39,277 nucleotides of DNA from Pararcticibacter amylolyticus (GCF_003130405.1 NZ_QEAS01000009.1:99272-138548); one strand, 5' to 3'; shown: positions 15,777 through 24,793, counted from the stretch's first letter. Numbers and translations: made by a program. The notes: generated by a model not told the origin, from the sequence alone.

Positions 15777-16111
15777 AACTTTTTCCTGATTATTTGGTGC
15801 ACCCACCCTGTTACGGCTAAAATAATGATCGTGCTTCCAATGGAAGCAACAATAATGGGTAAAAGCGAATCCTTCAGAATATCAAGATAAAGCATAATTG
15901 CTACTCCGGATGGAACAAAGAACAGGGCGAGGTTTTTAGCCAGAAAATCGGATATGCCCTTCACGGATTTTAATTTAATCCATCCCAACTTCAGAAAGAC
16001 GGTCAGGAGGATCATACCTATAATACTGGAGGGCAATTTAAGCCCGGTCATGCTTACGGCAAATTCACCGAGGGCAAGACAACCAAAAACAATTACACAC
16101 TGCTTTATCAT
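15773..16111 (-). CDS. lrgA: CidA/LrgA-family holin-like membrane protein
   Basis: A 112-residue protein with about four hydrophobic helices and the family block LPSSIIGMILLTVFLKLGW, followed by DFLAKNLALFFVPSGVAIM. Partner of LrgB, with which it overlaps by four bases (ATGA), so the two are made together. Described roles of the pair are control of murein hydrolases/cell lysis and pyruvate uptake (PftA). A perfect AGCTGTT-AATG-AACAGCT repeat 23 bases upstream of the start may be an operator. In B. subtilis and S. aureus such operons are controlled by LytSR-type systems, but no such pair is in this window. Confidence 0.9.
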   Translation of the reverse strand: MIKQCVIVFGCLALGEFAVSMTGLKLPSSIIGMILLTVFLKLGWIKLKSVKGISDFLAKNLALFFVPSGVAIMLYLDILKDSLLPIIVASIGSTIIILAVTGWVHQIIRKKL

Positions 16112-16134
16112 CTCATTGATACTGAAAATAACAG

Positions 16135-16152
16135 AGCTGTTAATGAACAGCT
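16135..16152. promoter_or_regulatory. Inverted repeat upstream of lrgA, possible operator
   Basis: AGCTGTT-AATG-AACAGCT is a perfect 7-4-7 inverted repeat, 23 bases before the lrgA ATG. It could be an operator or a leader hairpin; the binding factor is unknown. Confidence 0.5.
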
Positions 16153-16284
16153 TACACTAAGCGAAACGTTTAGAAATCTTCACTCATCGTGATGTCCTGC
16201 AAAACTACTGCTGGAAAAGGAGAAAATGAACGATAAGATACATAAAAATATCTGATACTTGTCAGGAATATCATAAGGTGTAAT

Positions 16285-16329
16285 TAATAGCAGTGGCCCT
16301 GTTTTTTCAAAACAGGGCCACTGCTATTA
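16285..16329. terminator. 21-bp perfect hairpin after the aldo/keto reductase gene
   Basis: TAATAGCAGTGGCCCTG plus TTTT forms a 21-bp perfect stem with its mirror arm (16309-16329) around a three-base loop (16306-16308). It lies 55 bases past the stop of the minus-strand reductase gene. It is far longer than a usual terminator and lacks a clean trailing T run, so it may also block read-through toward lrgA or protect an mRNA 3' end. Confidence 0.7.
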
Positions 16330-16384
16330 TAAATTTTCACTTTTCATTCAGGATAGCTAAGTTACAGTCCGGAATCCTTAATGC

Positions 16385-17416
16385 TTATTTAAGTTCAGCC
16401 GATCTGGCCCATATGTTAACAGAAGCGTCTTTGGCATATTGGTCAATTTCAGCAAGTTCGGCCTTAGAGAAAGTAAGGTTTTCCAGCGCCCTTACAGAGT
16501 CGGTCACTTGTTCAGGTTTGCTTGCGCCTATAAGCGCCGATGTTATCCGTTCACCTCTCAAGACCCACGCTATCGCCATTTGAGCAAGGGTCTGCCCCCT
16601 GTGCTGTGCAATAGCATTCAATGCACGGATATTGCTGAGATTCTCTTCACTCAGAAAAGCAGGGTTCAGCGATTTTCCCTTTGTTGCCCGGCTATCTTCT
16701 GGAATCTCCTTCAGGTATTTATCCGTTAGCATGCCCTGTGCCAGGGGCGAAAAAACGATGGATCCGACACCAAGTTCTTCAAGAGTATCAGCAAGGCCAT
16801 CCTCTTCAATCCACCTGTTCAGCATCGAATAACTCGGCTGATGTATCAGGCAGGGTGTTCCGAGCTCCTTCAATATCTTGACAGCCTCGCGGGTTCGCTG
16901 AGAATTGTAAGAAGATATTCCTATATATAAAGCCCTTCCGGAGCGGACGATATGATCCAGTGCCATCATCGTTTCTTCCAAAGGAGTCTCCGGATCAAAA
17001 CGATGCGAGTAGAAGATATCGACATAGTCAAGTCCCATTCTTTTCAAACTCTGATCACAGCTTGCAATCAGATATTTCCGGCTGCCCCACTCGCCGTAAG
17101 GCCCTTCCCACATATTGTATCCGGCTTTTGATGATATAATCAGCTGATCTCTGCAGCCTGCAAAATCTTCCCGCAAAATCCTTCCAAATGCCAGTTCTGC
17201 GCTTCCGGGAGGAGGCCCATAATTATTGGCAAGATCAAAGTGTGTAATCCCTGAATCGAAAGCAGTCCGGCAAATAGCCTGCTTTGTCCTATGAGATGTA
17301 TCATCTCCGAAATTGTGCCAGAGTCCCAGAGAAATAGCCGGAAGCTTCAATCCACTTTTACCACAGCGGTTATACTTCATTTTTTCGTAACGTTGAGGAT
17401 CGGGTATCCAGTTCAT
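16385..17416 (-). CDS. Aldo/keto reductase, YghZ (L-glyceraldehyde 3-phosphate reductase) type
   Basis: NADPH-dependent carbonyl reductase of the AKR14/YghZ group, which reduces L-glyceraldehyde 3-phosphate and methylglyoxal-like aldehydes. The 343-residue chain follows E. coli YghZ closely: RYEKMKYNRCGKSGLKLPAI, then SLGLWHNFG, HFDLANNYGPPPGSAE, SSKAGYNMWEGPYG and LIHQPSYSMLNRW. The catalytic tetrad is Asp61, Tyr66, Lys97 and His138. The frame can be extended to a TTG at 17422, but the ATG at 17416 gives the family-typical MNWIPDPQRY start. It is divergent from a YghA-like SDR; a detoxification role for aldehydes is likely. Confidence 0.92.
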   Translation of the reverse strand: MNWIPDPQRYEKMKYNRCGKSGLKLPAISLGLWHNFGDDTSHRTKQAICRTAFDSGITHFDLANNYGPPPGSAELAFGRILREDFAGCRDQLIISSKAGYNMWEGPYGEWGSRKYLIASCDQSLKRMGLDYVDIFYSHRFDPETPLEETMMALDHIVRSGRALYIGISSYNSQRTREAVKILKELGTPCLIHQPSYSMLNRWIEEDGLADTLEELGVGSIVFSPLAQGMLTDKYLKEIPEDSRATKGKSLNPAFLSEENLSNIRALNAIAQHRGQTLAQMAIAWVLRGERITSALIGASKPEQVTDSVRALENLTFSKAELAEIDQYAKDASVNIWARSAELK

Positions 17417-17553
17417 CCGCAATAAGATTTTAAATTATTTTTTCAAAGATAGCCTTTCATATAAATAACTAAGCAGATTCCTTGTTTTAGATAAGTAGCA
17501 ATCTGTTAGAAATACGTGATTGTTTGGATGAGCCCAGGAAAGCTAAACATCAT

Positions 17554-17565
17554 GGATAATTATCC
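17554..17565. promoter_or_regulatory. Perfect 12-bp palindrome in divergent promoter region
   Basis: GGATAATTATCC lies between the divergent AKR and SDR genes, 33 bases before the SDR start. It could be a shared operator; a palindrome this short and AT-centred may also be chance. Confidence 0.35.
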
Positions 17566-17598
17566 GTTATTCATCTATCTATCTGTAAAAAATAAGCT

Positions 17599-18486
17599 AT
17601 GAACATCTCACCAAACACTAATTCAGAAGATCCAACGGAAAAGTATCCATCGTCGCAGCCTTCACAACATCAGTCACGGGTTCCGGGAATAACGTCCGAA
17701 ATGAACCCTAAACCCGACCACGGAGAAGAAACATACAAAGGGACAGGGAAGCTGAAAGGAAAAAAAGCCATTATAACAGGCGGCGATTCAGGCATAGGCC
17801 GTGCCGTTGCTATTGCATTCGCACGGGAAGGAGCAGATATTCTGATATCCTATCTGGATGAGGATCAGGATGCAGAGGATACCGCTGCCCTAATTGAAGC
17901 ATCAGGCCGGAGAGCGATACTCGTTCGGGGCGATATTGGAAATGAAGATCATTGTATTCAGATTGTCGAAAAGGCTGTTAATGAATTCGGACAAATAGAT
18001 ATACTCGTGAATAACGCAGCTTATCAGATGGCCAGAAACTCCCTTCAGGAAATTAGCAGCGAAGAGTGGGATTATACTTTCCGAACCAATATTTACTCGA
18101 TGTTTTACCTGTGCAAAGCATCAGAGCCTTATATGAATCCGGGCAGTTCCATTATTAATACCACTTCTGTCAACGCTTATAATCCCAAACCCATTCTGGT
18201 ACCATACGCAGCCACTAAGGGAGCTATTCAAAACTTCACCGCCAGTCTTGCCCAGTTGCTTGGGGAGAAAGGTATCCGGGTTAATTGTGTTGCTCCCGGT
18301 CCTATCTGGACACCTCTTATTCCAGCCACGATGCCCGACGTCGAATCATTTGGAACCGATGTGCCACTTCAGAGGGCTGGCCAGCCGGTAGAACTTTCTG
18401 CAGTCTATGTGATGCTGGCCTCTTCGGAGGCAAGCTATATCTCAGGAGCAACAATCCCGGTGACAGGAGGAAAACCCACAATCTGA
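17599..18486 (+). CDS. Short-chain dehydrogenase/reductase, YghA type
   Basis: NAD(P)-dependent oxidoreductase of 295 residues, close in length to E. coli YghA and the Bacillus general stress proteins of this clade. An N-terminal extension of about 50 residues rich in P and Q precedes the Rossmann fold. Motifs: TGGDSGIG at 60-67 (cofactor), NNA at 138-140, catalytic Ser190, Tyr203 and Lys207 (YAATK), and CVAPGPIWTPLIPA after the active site. It is divergent from the YghZ-type reductase and convergent with the SMP-30 gene 14 bases away. The substrate is unknown; reduction of aldehydes or sugars in stress is the family expectation. Confidence 0.92.
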   Translation: MNISPNTNSEDPTEKYPSSQPSQHQSRVPGITSEMNPKPDHGEETYKGTGKLKGKKAIITGGDSGIGRAVAIAFAREGADILISYLDEDQDAEDTAALIEASGRRAILVRGDIGNEDHCIQIVEKAVNEFGQIDILVNNAAYQMARNSLQEISSEEWDYTFRTNIYSMFYLCKASEPYMNPGSSIINTTSVNAYNPKPILVPYAATKGAIQNFTASLAQLLGEKGIRVNCVAPGPIWTPLIPATMPDVESFGTDVPLQRAGQPVELSAVYVMLASSEASYISGATIPVTGGKPTI

Positions 18487-18500
18487 TCAGGGCTGAACGC

Positions 18501-19466
18501 CTATTCAGATACGCCCCGTACCTGCATTTTTATCTTGTACAGGCTCTCGGTGGCCGTAATAAAGAGCCAGTCTTTATTGCGGCCGCCGAAACAAACATTT
18601 GCTGTCCATTTCGATGGTACCGGAATATGTTTTATCCTGATACCGGACGAATTATAAACGGTCACGCCATTTCCGGAAAGATAGATATTTCCAAAGTTAT
18701 CCAGCGTCATCCCGTCTGATCCCTGCTCTATCAGAAGCTTTTTATCTCTTACTGAGCCGTCGGCGGCTAAAGTATACCGGTACGTCTTTCCTGCTTCTAT
18801 GTCTGCCACATATAAGTACTTTCCATCCGGTGTACCAACAATTCCATTGGGACGTTTCAGGCTGTCATCTATACTTTGGGGCAATTCCCCCTTTCTTAAT
18901 ATATATACCCCCTGATGCGCGAGTTCCGGCGACTTCCTCGTCCAATAAGATCTCTGATAATACGGATCTGTGAAATACATCACCCCTTTTTTATTTACCC
19001 ATACATCATTAGGACCATTCAGCTTCCGGTTCTGATACTGATCAACAAGAACTTTAACATGACCATCCGGTGAAAGAGCCCAAAGTTGATTATGCTCATC
19101 TGCACAGGCTATCAGTTTGCCACCAGGCGCAAAATACATTCCGTTTGCCCTTCCGGCATTCTCCTTAAAAAGCGTCAGCTTGCCGCTAATATCATACTTC
19201 CATATCTTGTTATTGGGCTGATCGGTAAAAAACACATTTCCATCTTTATCCGATGCCGGCCCCTCTGTAAAACTGAAGGAATTTGATATCAGCTCCAGCT
19301 CAGCTCCGTTAGCAACCGGAAAAGATTGATCTGTCTGCTTCTGCTTTTTAACGCTACCGCAGGACAGCAAAACAACAGAGAGACAAACACTTAGAGCCAA
19401 CTTCTTCAACACCTGTATATTTTTACTATTTCGGCTTCCGCCCGTTCCTGACCAGTCAATTTGCAT
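18501..19466 (-). CDS. SMP-30/gluconolactonase-like beta-propeller lipoprotein
   Basis: A 321-residue secreted lipoprotein with the six-bladed SMP-30/gluconolaconase/LRE fold. Visible blades: FTEGPASDKDGNVFFTDQPNN, IWKYDISGKL, GRANGMYFAPGGKLIACAD, LNGPNDVWVNKKGVMYFTDP, RPNGIVGTPDGKYLYVADI and SDGMTLDNFGNIYLSG. The conserved Glu (FTEGP) and the Asn/Asp pair (NGPNDV; SDG) are the usual metal ligands. The lipobox is SVVLLSC. Lactonase activity on sugar acids is likely but not certain. The ATG at 19466 places about 18 residues before the signal; GTG at 19412 would give a shorter, more typical lipoprotein signal. No link to the neighbouring DUF2723 gene is evident. Confidence 0.85.
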   Translation of the reverse strand: MQIDWSGTGGSRNSKNIQVLKKLALSVCLSVVLLSCGSVKKQKQTDQSFPVANGAELELISNSFSFTEGPASDKDGNVFFTDQPNNKIWKYDISGKLTLFKENAGRANGMYFAPGGKLIACADEHNQLWALSPDGHVKVLVDQYQNRKLNGPNDVWVNKKGVMYFTDPYYQRSYWTRKSPELAHQGVYILRKGELPQSIDDSLKRPNGIVGTPDGKYLYVADIEAGKTYRYTLAADGSVRDKKLLIEQGSDGMTLDNFGNIYLSGNGVTVYNSSGIRIKHIPVPSKWTANVCFGGRNKDWLFITATESLYKIKMQVRGVSE

Positions 19467-19619
19467 TTGAGAATAAGTTTTGTAAAATTATCGAATATAA
19501 AATCTTAATTTAGAAAATAAAACAAACCGGCATGAATTTCAGGAAATTACTTCTTGATTATATTTCTAAAACCATTCTTTCATTATTCAAAACCACTCCT
19601 TTAAAAACTCTCTGCAAGT

Positions 19620-22600
19620 ATGAAAAAGTTCAGCATTCTTAATATTCTTTTCGGATGGATTTGCTTCTTGACTGCACTTACGGTGTACATGTTAACACTA
19701 CAACCAACTGTTAGCTTCTGGGATTGCGGAGAATTCATTTCAACTGCCTTCCATATACAGGTAGGGCACCAGCCAGGTGCACCTTTATTCCTGATGATCG
19801 GCAAAATATTCACTCTTCTCGCAGCTGAGAAAAATCAGGTGGCCTTCTGGATGAACACCGGTTCGGCTGTAGCAAGTGCAGGCACTATTATGTTTTTATT
19901 CTGGACCATCACTGCGCTCGCGCGGAAAGCGGCCGACGAAACTAAGCTCAGTTCTTTTAAGCAACAGCTGATCGTTTTAAGTGCCGGCCTTACAGGTGCA
20001 CTTGCCTATACATTCTCTGATTCTTTTTGGTTTTCTGCTGTTGAAGCAGAAGTGTATTCTCTCTCATCTTTATGCACAGCCGTAACATTCTGGGCCATCC
20101 TGCGCTGGGAGGCAGAAGCAAATGAAGCAACAGCTTCAAGATGGCTGCTGTTTATTGCTTATCTTACAGGACTATCTTTAGGTATTCATTTGCTCACTCT
20201 CCTTACTATACCTGCGATTGCAGTCCTTTATTATTTTAAAAAGAATACCCGTCACACTACAGGAAGAATGCTTCTGGCTCTTCTGGCGGGATGTGCAGTA
20301 CTCGGATTTATACAATTCGTAGTTGTCCAGTACATGGTCCTCATCGCATCTAAATTTGAATTATTCTTCGTCAATTCACTTGGCCTGATGTTTGGATCCG
20401 GCGCTATATTCTTTGGCGCCGTCATTGTGGCCTCACTTGCAGGCGGCATAATCTATTCTCTTAAGAAAAACAAACCGGGGCTGAACCTCGCTTTGCTTTC
20501 CATCAGTTTTATTCTGATCGGGTATAGCTCGTATGCCTTGCTCATTATCAGGGCGAGTGCAAAAACGTCCATTAACATCAGCAATCCGGATAATGCCTTT
20601 TCATTGTTAGGATATCTCAGCCGTGAACAATATGGCGATACACCCTTATTTTATGGACCTTACTTTGACTCTCAGGTCTCCGGCACTACCGAAAAAGGCA
20701 AACTATATAGAAAAGGGGATGATAAGTATGAAATAGCCGGAAGCAGGAATACCGAATTATATGACCGCACTACTATTTTCCCCCGTATTTATAGTCAGCG
20801 GCCAGATTATATACCTGCATACAGAAGATGGCTGGGTCTTTCCGAAAATGAAAAAGCGACCTTTACCGAAAACCTGAAATTTTTCTTTTCATACCAGACC
20901 GGATTTATGTATATGCGATATTTCCTCTGGAACTTCGCCGGAAAACAAAATGACAACCAGGGTTACGGCGAAAGAACCAACGGCAACTGGCTAAGCGGCA
21001 TCAAGCCACTGGACCAGATGCATCTGGGTTCTCAGGATCAATTACCCTTGAGTATAACCCAAAACAAAGGATACAACCGTTTTTTTGCGCTGCCTTTGAT
21101 AATCGGTTTAATTGGTTTGCTGTTTCATTTCAAAAAGCGGCGAAGTGACGCTATAGTGATCACTATCTTATTCTTTTTTACGGGTCTTGCCATTATTCTC
21201 TATCTGAACCAGGGTCCCCAGGAAGTGAGAGAACGCGATTATGCCTATGTCGGCTCTTTTTATGCATTCGCAATCTGGATCGGCATGGGAGTTCCCGGAC
21301 TCATCAATCTATTCAAACGTATTGCAGGTGAAAATCTCAGCATATCACTTTCTGTAGCCGGATGTTTGCTTGCTGCCCCTGTTATTATGGCAACAGAAGG
21401 CTGGGATGACCATAACCGCTCAGACAACTACATTGCACATGATATGGCTGTAAATTATCTTCAGTCCTGCGCTCCTAATGCCATCCTTTTTACCAATGCA
21501 GACAATGATACTTACCCCCTATGGTACGTGCAGGAAGTTGAAGGCGTTCGTCCTGATGTGAGGATCGTTAATTTACAATTGATATATGATGATTCCTATA
21601 TCGATCAGTTAAAGAAAAAATTACATTCCTCCGCCCCTCTTCCCCTTACCATGGCGAAAGACAAGTACAGAAAAGGTACCCGCGATTTTATCCCTTTTGC
21701 TGATTATGGCCTCAGTGACTCCGTAGAGTTAAAAGATCTCTTTGATGTTCTCATTTCCGACAATGAAAACGACAAGGTTGAAATGCAGGATGGGTCTCGT
21801 ATGAATTTTTTACCAACTAAAAAGTTCAGGATAACTGTCGACAAAAAGCAGATTGTAAAAACAGGAACAGTTAATCAATCAGAGCTGTCAAACGTCGCAG
21901 ATAAAATGGAATGGACATTCCCTGGCAGTTACCTAACAAGGGCAGATCTCGCCCTGATCGATATCCTGGCACACAATAACTGGAAGCGACCAGTGTATTT
22001 TGCTACTTCGTTGCCCGATGACAGCTATTTCGGTCTCGACCGCTATCTTTACCTTGAAGGATACGCATACCGTCTGCTGCCTTTTAATGGAGGTCAGAAT
22101 AATCAGCGTAATAAGCCGGAAAACATAAACGCAGCAGCTTTATATAGCAATATCATCAGTAAGTTTAAACTGGATTCATTTAAGAAAGCCTCCTATCTTG
22201 ACCCCGAATCTAAACGTGTCTCCAGGAACACATGGGATACCATGAACACACTTGCAGCAAACCTGATTGCCGATGGGAAACAGGAAATGGCCAGAAAAGT
22301 GATGGCGAAAGCGCTTAAAGTATTACCACAGAAAGATTCTGACCTGATCGATACAGCGAATAAAATTCAAACAGCATTGAATCTTTATAATCTGAAAGAG
22401 CCGGTAAAAGCGAACCAAATAATCCTGTCTGCCACCAACTTTATTCATGCAGAATTGAAATATTACAGCAGCTTGAATACACAAGATCAAAGATATTCAG
22501 CAGGGGCAGTTCAATACGCTTTTTCGGTGCTGGAAAATTTTAGGAAAATAGCTGAAGAAAATGATCAAAGAGCAGTCGACCAGGCTATCAGGCGGATATA

Positions 22601-22637
22601 CTCGGGTATGGACGGAAAGTTCGCCGGAATAATTTAG
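19620..22637 (+). CDS. DUF2723 / TMEM260-like integral membrane glycosyltransferase
   Basis: A 1005-residue membrane protein of the DUF2723 family, common in Bacteroidota. The N-terminal signature WDCGEF is at residues 34-39, followed by GHQPGAP, then many transmembrane helices to about residue 590 (GT-C fold layout) with ERDYAYVGSFYAFAIW and NADNDTYPLWYVQEVEGVRPDVRIVNLQL nearby. The last 380 residues are mainly soluble. The vertebrate relative TMEM260 is an O-mannosyltransferase (CAZy GT117), so protein O-glycosylation in the periplasm is a reasonable guess; the donor and target here are unknown. Its stop is one base from the convergent response regulator gene, leaving no room for a terminator between them. 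Confidence 0.88.
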   Translation: MKKFSILNILFGWICFLTALTVYMLTLQPTVSFWDCGEFISTAFHIQVGHQPGAPLFLMIGKIFTLLAAEKNQVAFWMNTGSAVASAGTIMFLFWTITALARKAADETKLSSFKQQLIVLSAGLTGALAYTFSDSFWFSAVEAEVYSLSSLCTAVTFWAILRWEAEANEATASRWLLFIAYLTGLSLGIHLLTLLTIPAIAVLYYFKKNTRHTTGRMLLALLAGCAVLGFIQFVVVQYMVLIASKFELFFVNSLGLMFGSGAIFFGAVIVASLAGGIIYSLKKNKPGLNLALLSISFILIGYSSYALLIIRASAKTSINISNPDNAFSLLGYLSREQYGDTPLFYGPYFDSQVSGTTEKGKLYRKGDDKYEIAGSRNTELYDRTTIFPRIYSQRPDYIPAYRRWLGLSENEKATFTENLKFFFSYQTGFMYMRYFLWNFAGKQNDNQGYGERTNGNWLSGIKPLDQMHLGSQDQLPLSITQNKGYNRFFALPLIIGLIGLLFHFKKRRSDAIVITILFFFTGLAIILYLNQGPQEVRERDYAYVGSFYAFAIWIGMGVPGLINLFKRIAGENLSISLSVAGCLLAAPVIMATEGWDDHNRSDNYIAHDMAVNYLQSCAPNAILFTNADNDTYPLWYVQEVEGVRPDVRIVNLQLIYDDSYIDQLKKKLHSSAPLPLTMAKDKYRKGTRDFIPFADYGLSDSVELKDLFDVLISDNENDKVEMQDGSRMNFLPTKKFRITVDKKQIVKTGTVNQSELSNVADKMEWTFPGSYLTRADLALIDILAHNNWKRPVYFATSLPDDSYFGLDRYLYLEGYAYRLLPFNGGQNNQRNKPENINAAALYSNIISKFKLDSFKKASYLDPESKRVSRNTWDTMNTLAANLIADGKQEMARKVMAKALKVLPQKDSDLIDTANKIQTALNLYNLKEPVKANQIILSATNFIHAELKYYSSLNTQDQRYSAGAVQYAFSVLENFRKIAEENDQRAVDQAIRRIYSGMDGKFAGII

Positions 22638-22638
22638 T

Positions 22639-23019
22639 TCAGGCGGCCCTATGGAGATGGGTGTCTATTTTTGACAACAGGTAATGTATATCAAAAGGCT
22701 TGGCAACAAAATCATTGGGAGCTCCCGGATCCTTTAGAATATCTTCCAATCCGTGAGTAGCCGAGATAAGAATGACAGGGATATCATGCGTATTTTTATC
22801 ATATTTAATTGCGTGACAGATATCCCTGCCATCCAGGTCATCCAGCATTACATCAAGCAATATCAGGTCAGGATGCGTTTCTGCGATAGTTTCAAAAATA
22901 GAATTACCATCCGACAGAGTGACGACCTCGTATCCTTCAAACGATAAAATCTCATTTAATGCGTCAAGTATCGCAGGATTATCGTCCACTGCAAGTATTC
23001 TTTTCGTTATCTCCTTCAT
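22639..23019 (-). CDS. Single-domain response regulator (receiver only)
   Basis: A CheY/Spo0F-like receiver domain of 126 residues with no output domain. The acid pocket is Asp12-Asp13, the phospho-acceptor Asp56 (LILLDVMLDDLDG), the switch Ser86 (LISATHG) and Lys107 (VAKPFD). It may pass phosphate in a multistep relay or act by binding a partner protein. No histidine kinase is encoded nearby, so the partner lies elsewhere. It is 50 bases downstream of surE on the same strand and may be cotranscribed with it. Confidence 0.9.
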   Translation of the reverse strand: MKEITKRILAVDDNPAILDALNEILSFEGYEVVTLSDGNSIFETIAETHPDLILLDVMLDDLDGRDICHAIKYDKNTHDIPVILISATHGLEDILKDPGAPNDFVAKPFDIHYLLSKIDTHLHRAA

Positions 23020-23069
23020 ATTTAATATAAAACCAATAACATGCCAATAGTAAAGCTACATGAGAAATA

Positions 23070-23822
23070 CTATTTTGCAATCGGATATTCCGTGCCCTCC
23101 TTCTCAAGCATGCTCTTCAGTTCTTCTTCATTAGTGAGATCAAGACGGAGGGGAGTGATGGAAACATAGTCGTTTTCCACGGCCCATCTGTCAGTCCCCT
23201 CATCTGCAGGTTCCAGGGGTGTTACAGTGAACCAATAATGCTTTCTTCCAAGAGGATCCGTTCCGGGAACAATTGTTCCGTCGTACAGGCGGACGGACTG
23301 CCTGGTCCATCGCATTCCTTTAGGTTTCTCAGGAAAATTCACGTTAAACAAAGAAAGCCCCGGACGATCCAGCAGAAGTTCCAACGATTCTTCTACAAAC
23401 GGAGCGAGGGCCTCGAAGTCTGGTTCTGTTTTACCCACAGGAGTACTCAGAGCGATTCCTTTTATCCCGAGCAATACAGCTTGCTTGGCAGCAGCCAGTG
23501 TACCCGAATGCCACATGCCGTTTCCCAGATTAGGCCCCATATTGATCCCGGAAAGTACGACATCCGTTTTAGTCCATAAATGAGTTCCTAAAGCAACACA
23601 GTCTGCGGGTGTACCATTTACCCTGTACGCTTCTATTCCTTCAAATTCAATAGGCGATTTTTTATAGCTCAGCGGTCGTGAATGAGTAACTGCATGTCCC
23701 ATGGAAGATTGTTCAACATCCGGTGCTACTACGCGAACCTCTCCGAATTTCAGGGCAACTTTAGCTAAAGCCGCTATTCCCGGGCTATAAATACCATCGT
23801 CATTTGTAATCAGAATTCTCAT
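23070..23822 (-). CDS. surE: 5'/3'-nucleotidase SurE
   Basis: Metal-dependent nucleotide phosphatase that hydrolyses nucleoside 5' and 3' monophosphates, linked to stationary-phase survival. At 250 aa it is full length. The start MRILITNDDG carries the metal-binding Asp8-Asp9; VVAPDVEQSSMGHAVT supplies the conserved Ser loop, and VNGTPADCVALG and LSGINMGPNLGNGMWHSGTLAAA complete the SurE signature including the ligand Asn. The gene is divergent from the lipid kinase, with a 74-base gap. Confidence 0.95.
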   Translation of the reverse strand: MRILITNDDGIYSPGIAALAKVALKFGEVRVVAPDVEQSSMGHAVTHSRPLSYKKSPIEFEGIEAYRVNGTPADCVALGTHLWTKTDVVLSGINMGPNLGNGMWHSGTLAAAKQAVLLGIKGIALSTPVGKTEPDFEALAPFVEESLELLLDRPGLSLFNVNFPEKPKGMRWTRQSVRLYDGTIVPGTDPLGRKHYWFTVTPLEPADEGTDRWAVENDYVSITPLRLDLTNEEELKSMLEKEGTEYPIAK

Positions 23823-23896
23823 AAGTAAAAATTATTGATCTTTAATGCCAACCAAAAAATCACTACTATGTTTTAAGTAAAACACTTCAGAACTTG

Positions 23897-24793
23897 ATGA
23901 AAACCGCGACACTCCTTCACAATCCCGGGGCGGGAGACGAAGACCATGACAAAGACGCCCTGCTAAGAATGATTGAATCGGAAGGATACATTTGCCATTA
24001 TGTTCCCGTAAAAGAAAATGGTATGGACTCTCTTGGTGAAGGTACCGACTTCATTATCATTGCCGGCGGAGACGGAACCGTCAGAAAAGTCGCAAAACAA
24101 CTCCTTCTCAATAAGACCAGCCTGTTCCATATTCCTTTAACTATTTTACCAATGGGAACAGCCAATAACATCGCCAGAAACCTCGGTTATTCAGTGAATA
24201 TCAGCGATGTCATAAAATCATGGGCAGAAATGCATGTGCAGAGCATTGATGTTTGGAATATAGATAATCTTCCAGGAGCACGCTTCTTTGCCGAGGGCTT
24301 CGGATTCGGAGTTTTTCCGGAGCTAATGAAGCAAATGGAAGAGCATCAGGGAGAAGAAGATAAAAGTCCTGAAGAGGAATTAAAAATCGCTTTAAACAAG
24401 CTGACCTCCATTACTGCCGGTTTTGAAGCAATACACTGTCAGATCATAGCCGACGGAAAGGATTATTCAGGAGAGTATATCTTAGTTGAAGCAATGAATA
24501 TTGGCTCCATAGGCCCTAATCTCCACCTGGCATCGGTTGCTAATCCTGCCGACGAAACACTAGAGCTGGTATTGCTCAAAAAAGAGCAGCAACAAACCTT
24601 TGAAAATTACCTGAAGAGAAAGATTAACGGATCACTCATCCCCTACAACGCGGAGATAATAAAGGCTAAAAAGCTGGAACTCCAATGGCATGGAGAGCTT
24701 GTTCATGTTGATGACGAACTGATCAGGCTAAAAGAGCCAAAAACAATTACTGTTTCAATTGAAGGCAGAAAGCTGAATTTTATGGTTCCTTAA
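23897..24793 (+). CDS. Diacylglycerol/lipid kinase-family protein (DAGK catalytic domain)
   Basis: ATP-dependent lipid kinase of the YegS/DgkB/sphingosine-kinase fold, 298 residues from the ATG. The nucleotide loop GGDGT (in FIIIAGGDGTVRKV) is near residue 60, followed by LPMGTANNIARNLGY, the conserved segment that closes the active site. The C-terminal beta sandwich has VEAMNIGSIGPNLHLA and ELQWHGELVHVDDE. The substrate may be diacylglycerol, a glycolipid or another amphiphile. A TTG three bases upstream (23894) also opens the frame, but ATG at 23897 is preferred. Its stop TAA shares TTAA with the convergent Rieske gene. Confidence 0.9.
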   Translation: MKTATLLHNPGAGDEDHDKDALLRMIESEGYICHYVPVKENGMDSLGEGTDFIIIAGGDGTVRKVAKQLLLNKTSLFHIPLTILPMGTANNIARNLGYSVNISDVIKSWAEMHVQSIDVWNIDNLPGARFFAEGFGFGVFPELMKQMEEHQGEEDKSPEEELKIALNKLTSITAGFEAIHCQIIADGKDYSGEYILVEAMNIGSIGPNLHLASVANPADETLELVLLKKEQQQTFENYLKRKINGSLIPYNAEIIKAKKLELQWHGELVHVDDELIRLKEPKTITVSIEGRKLNFMVP

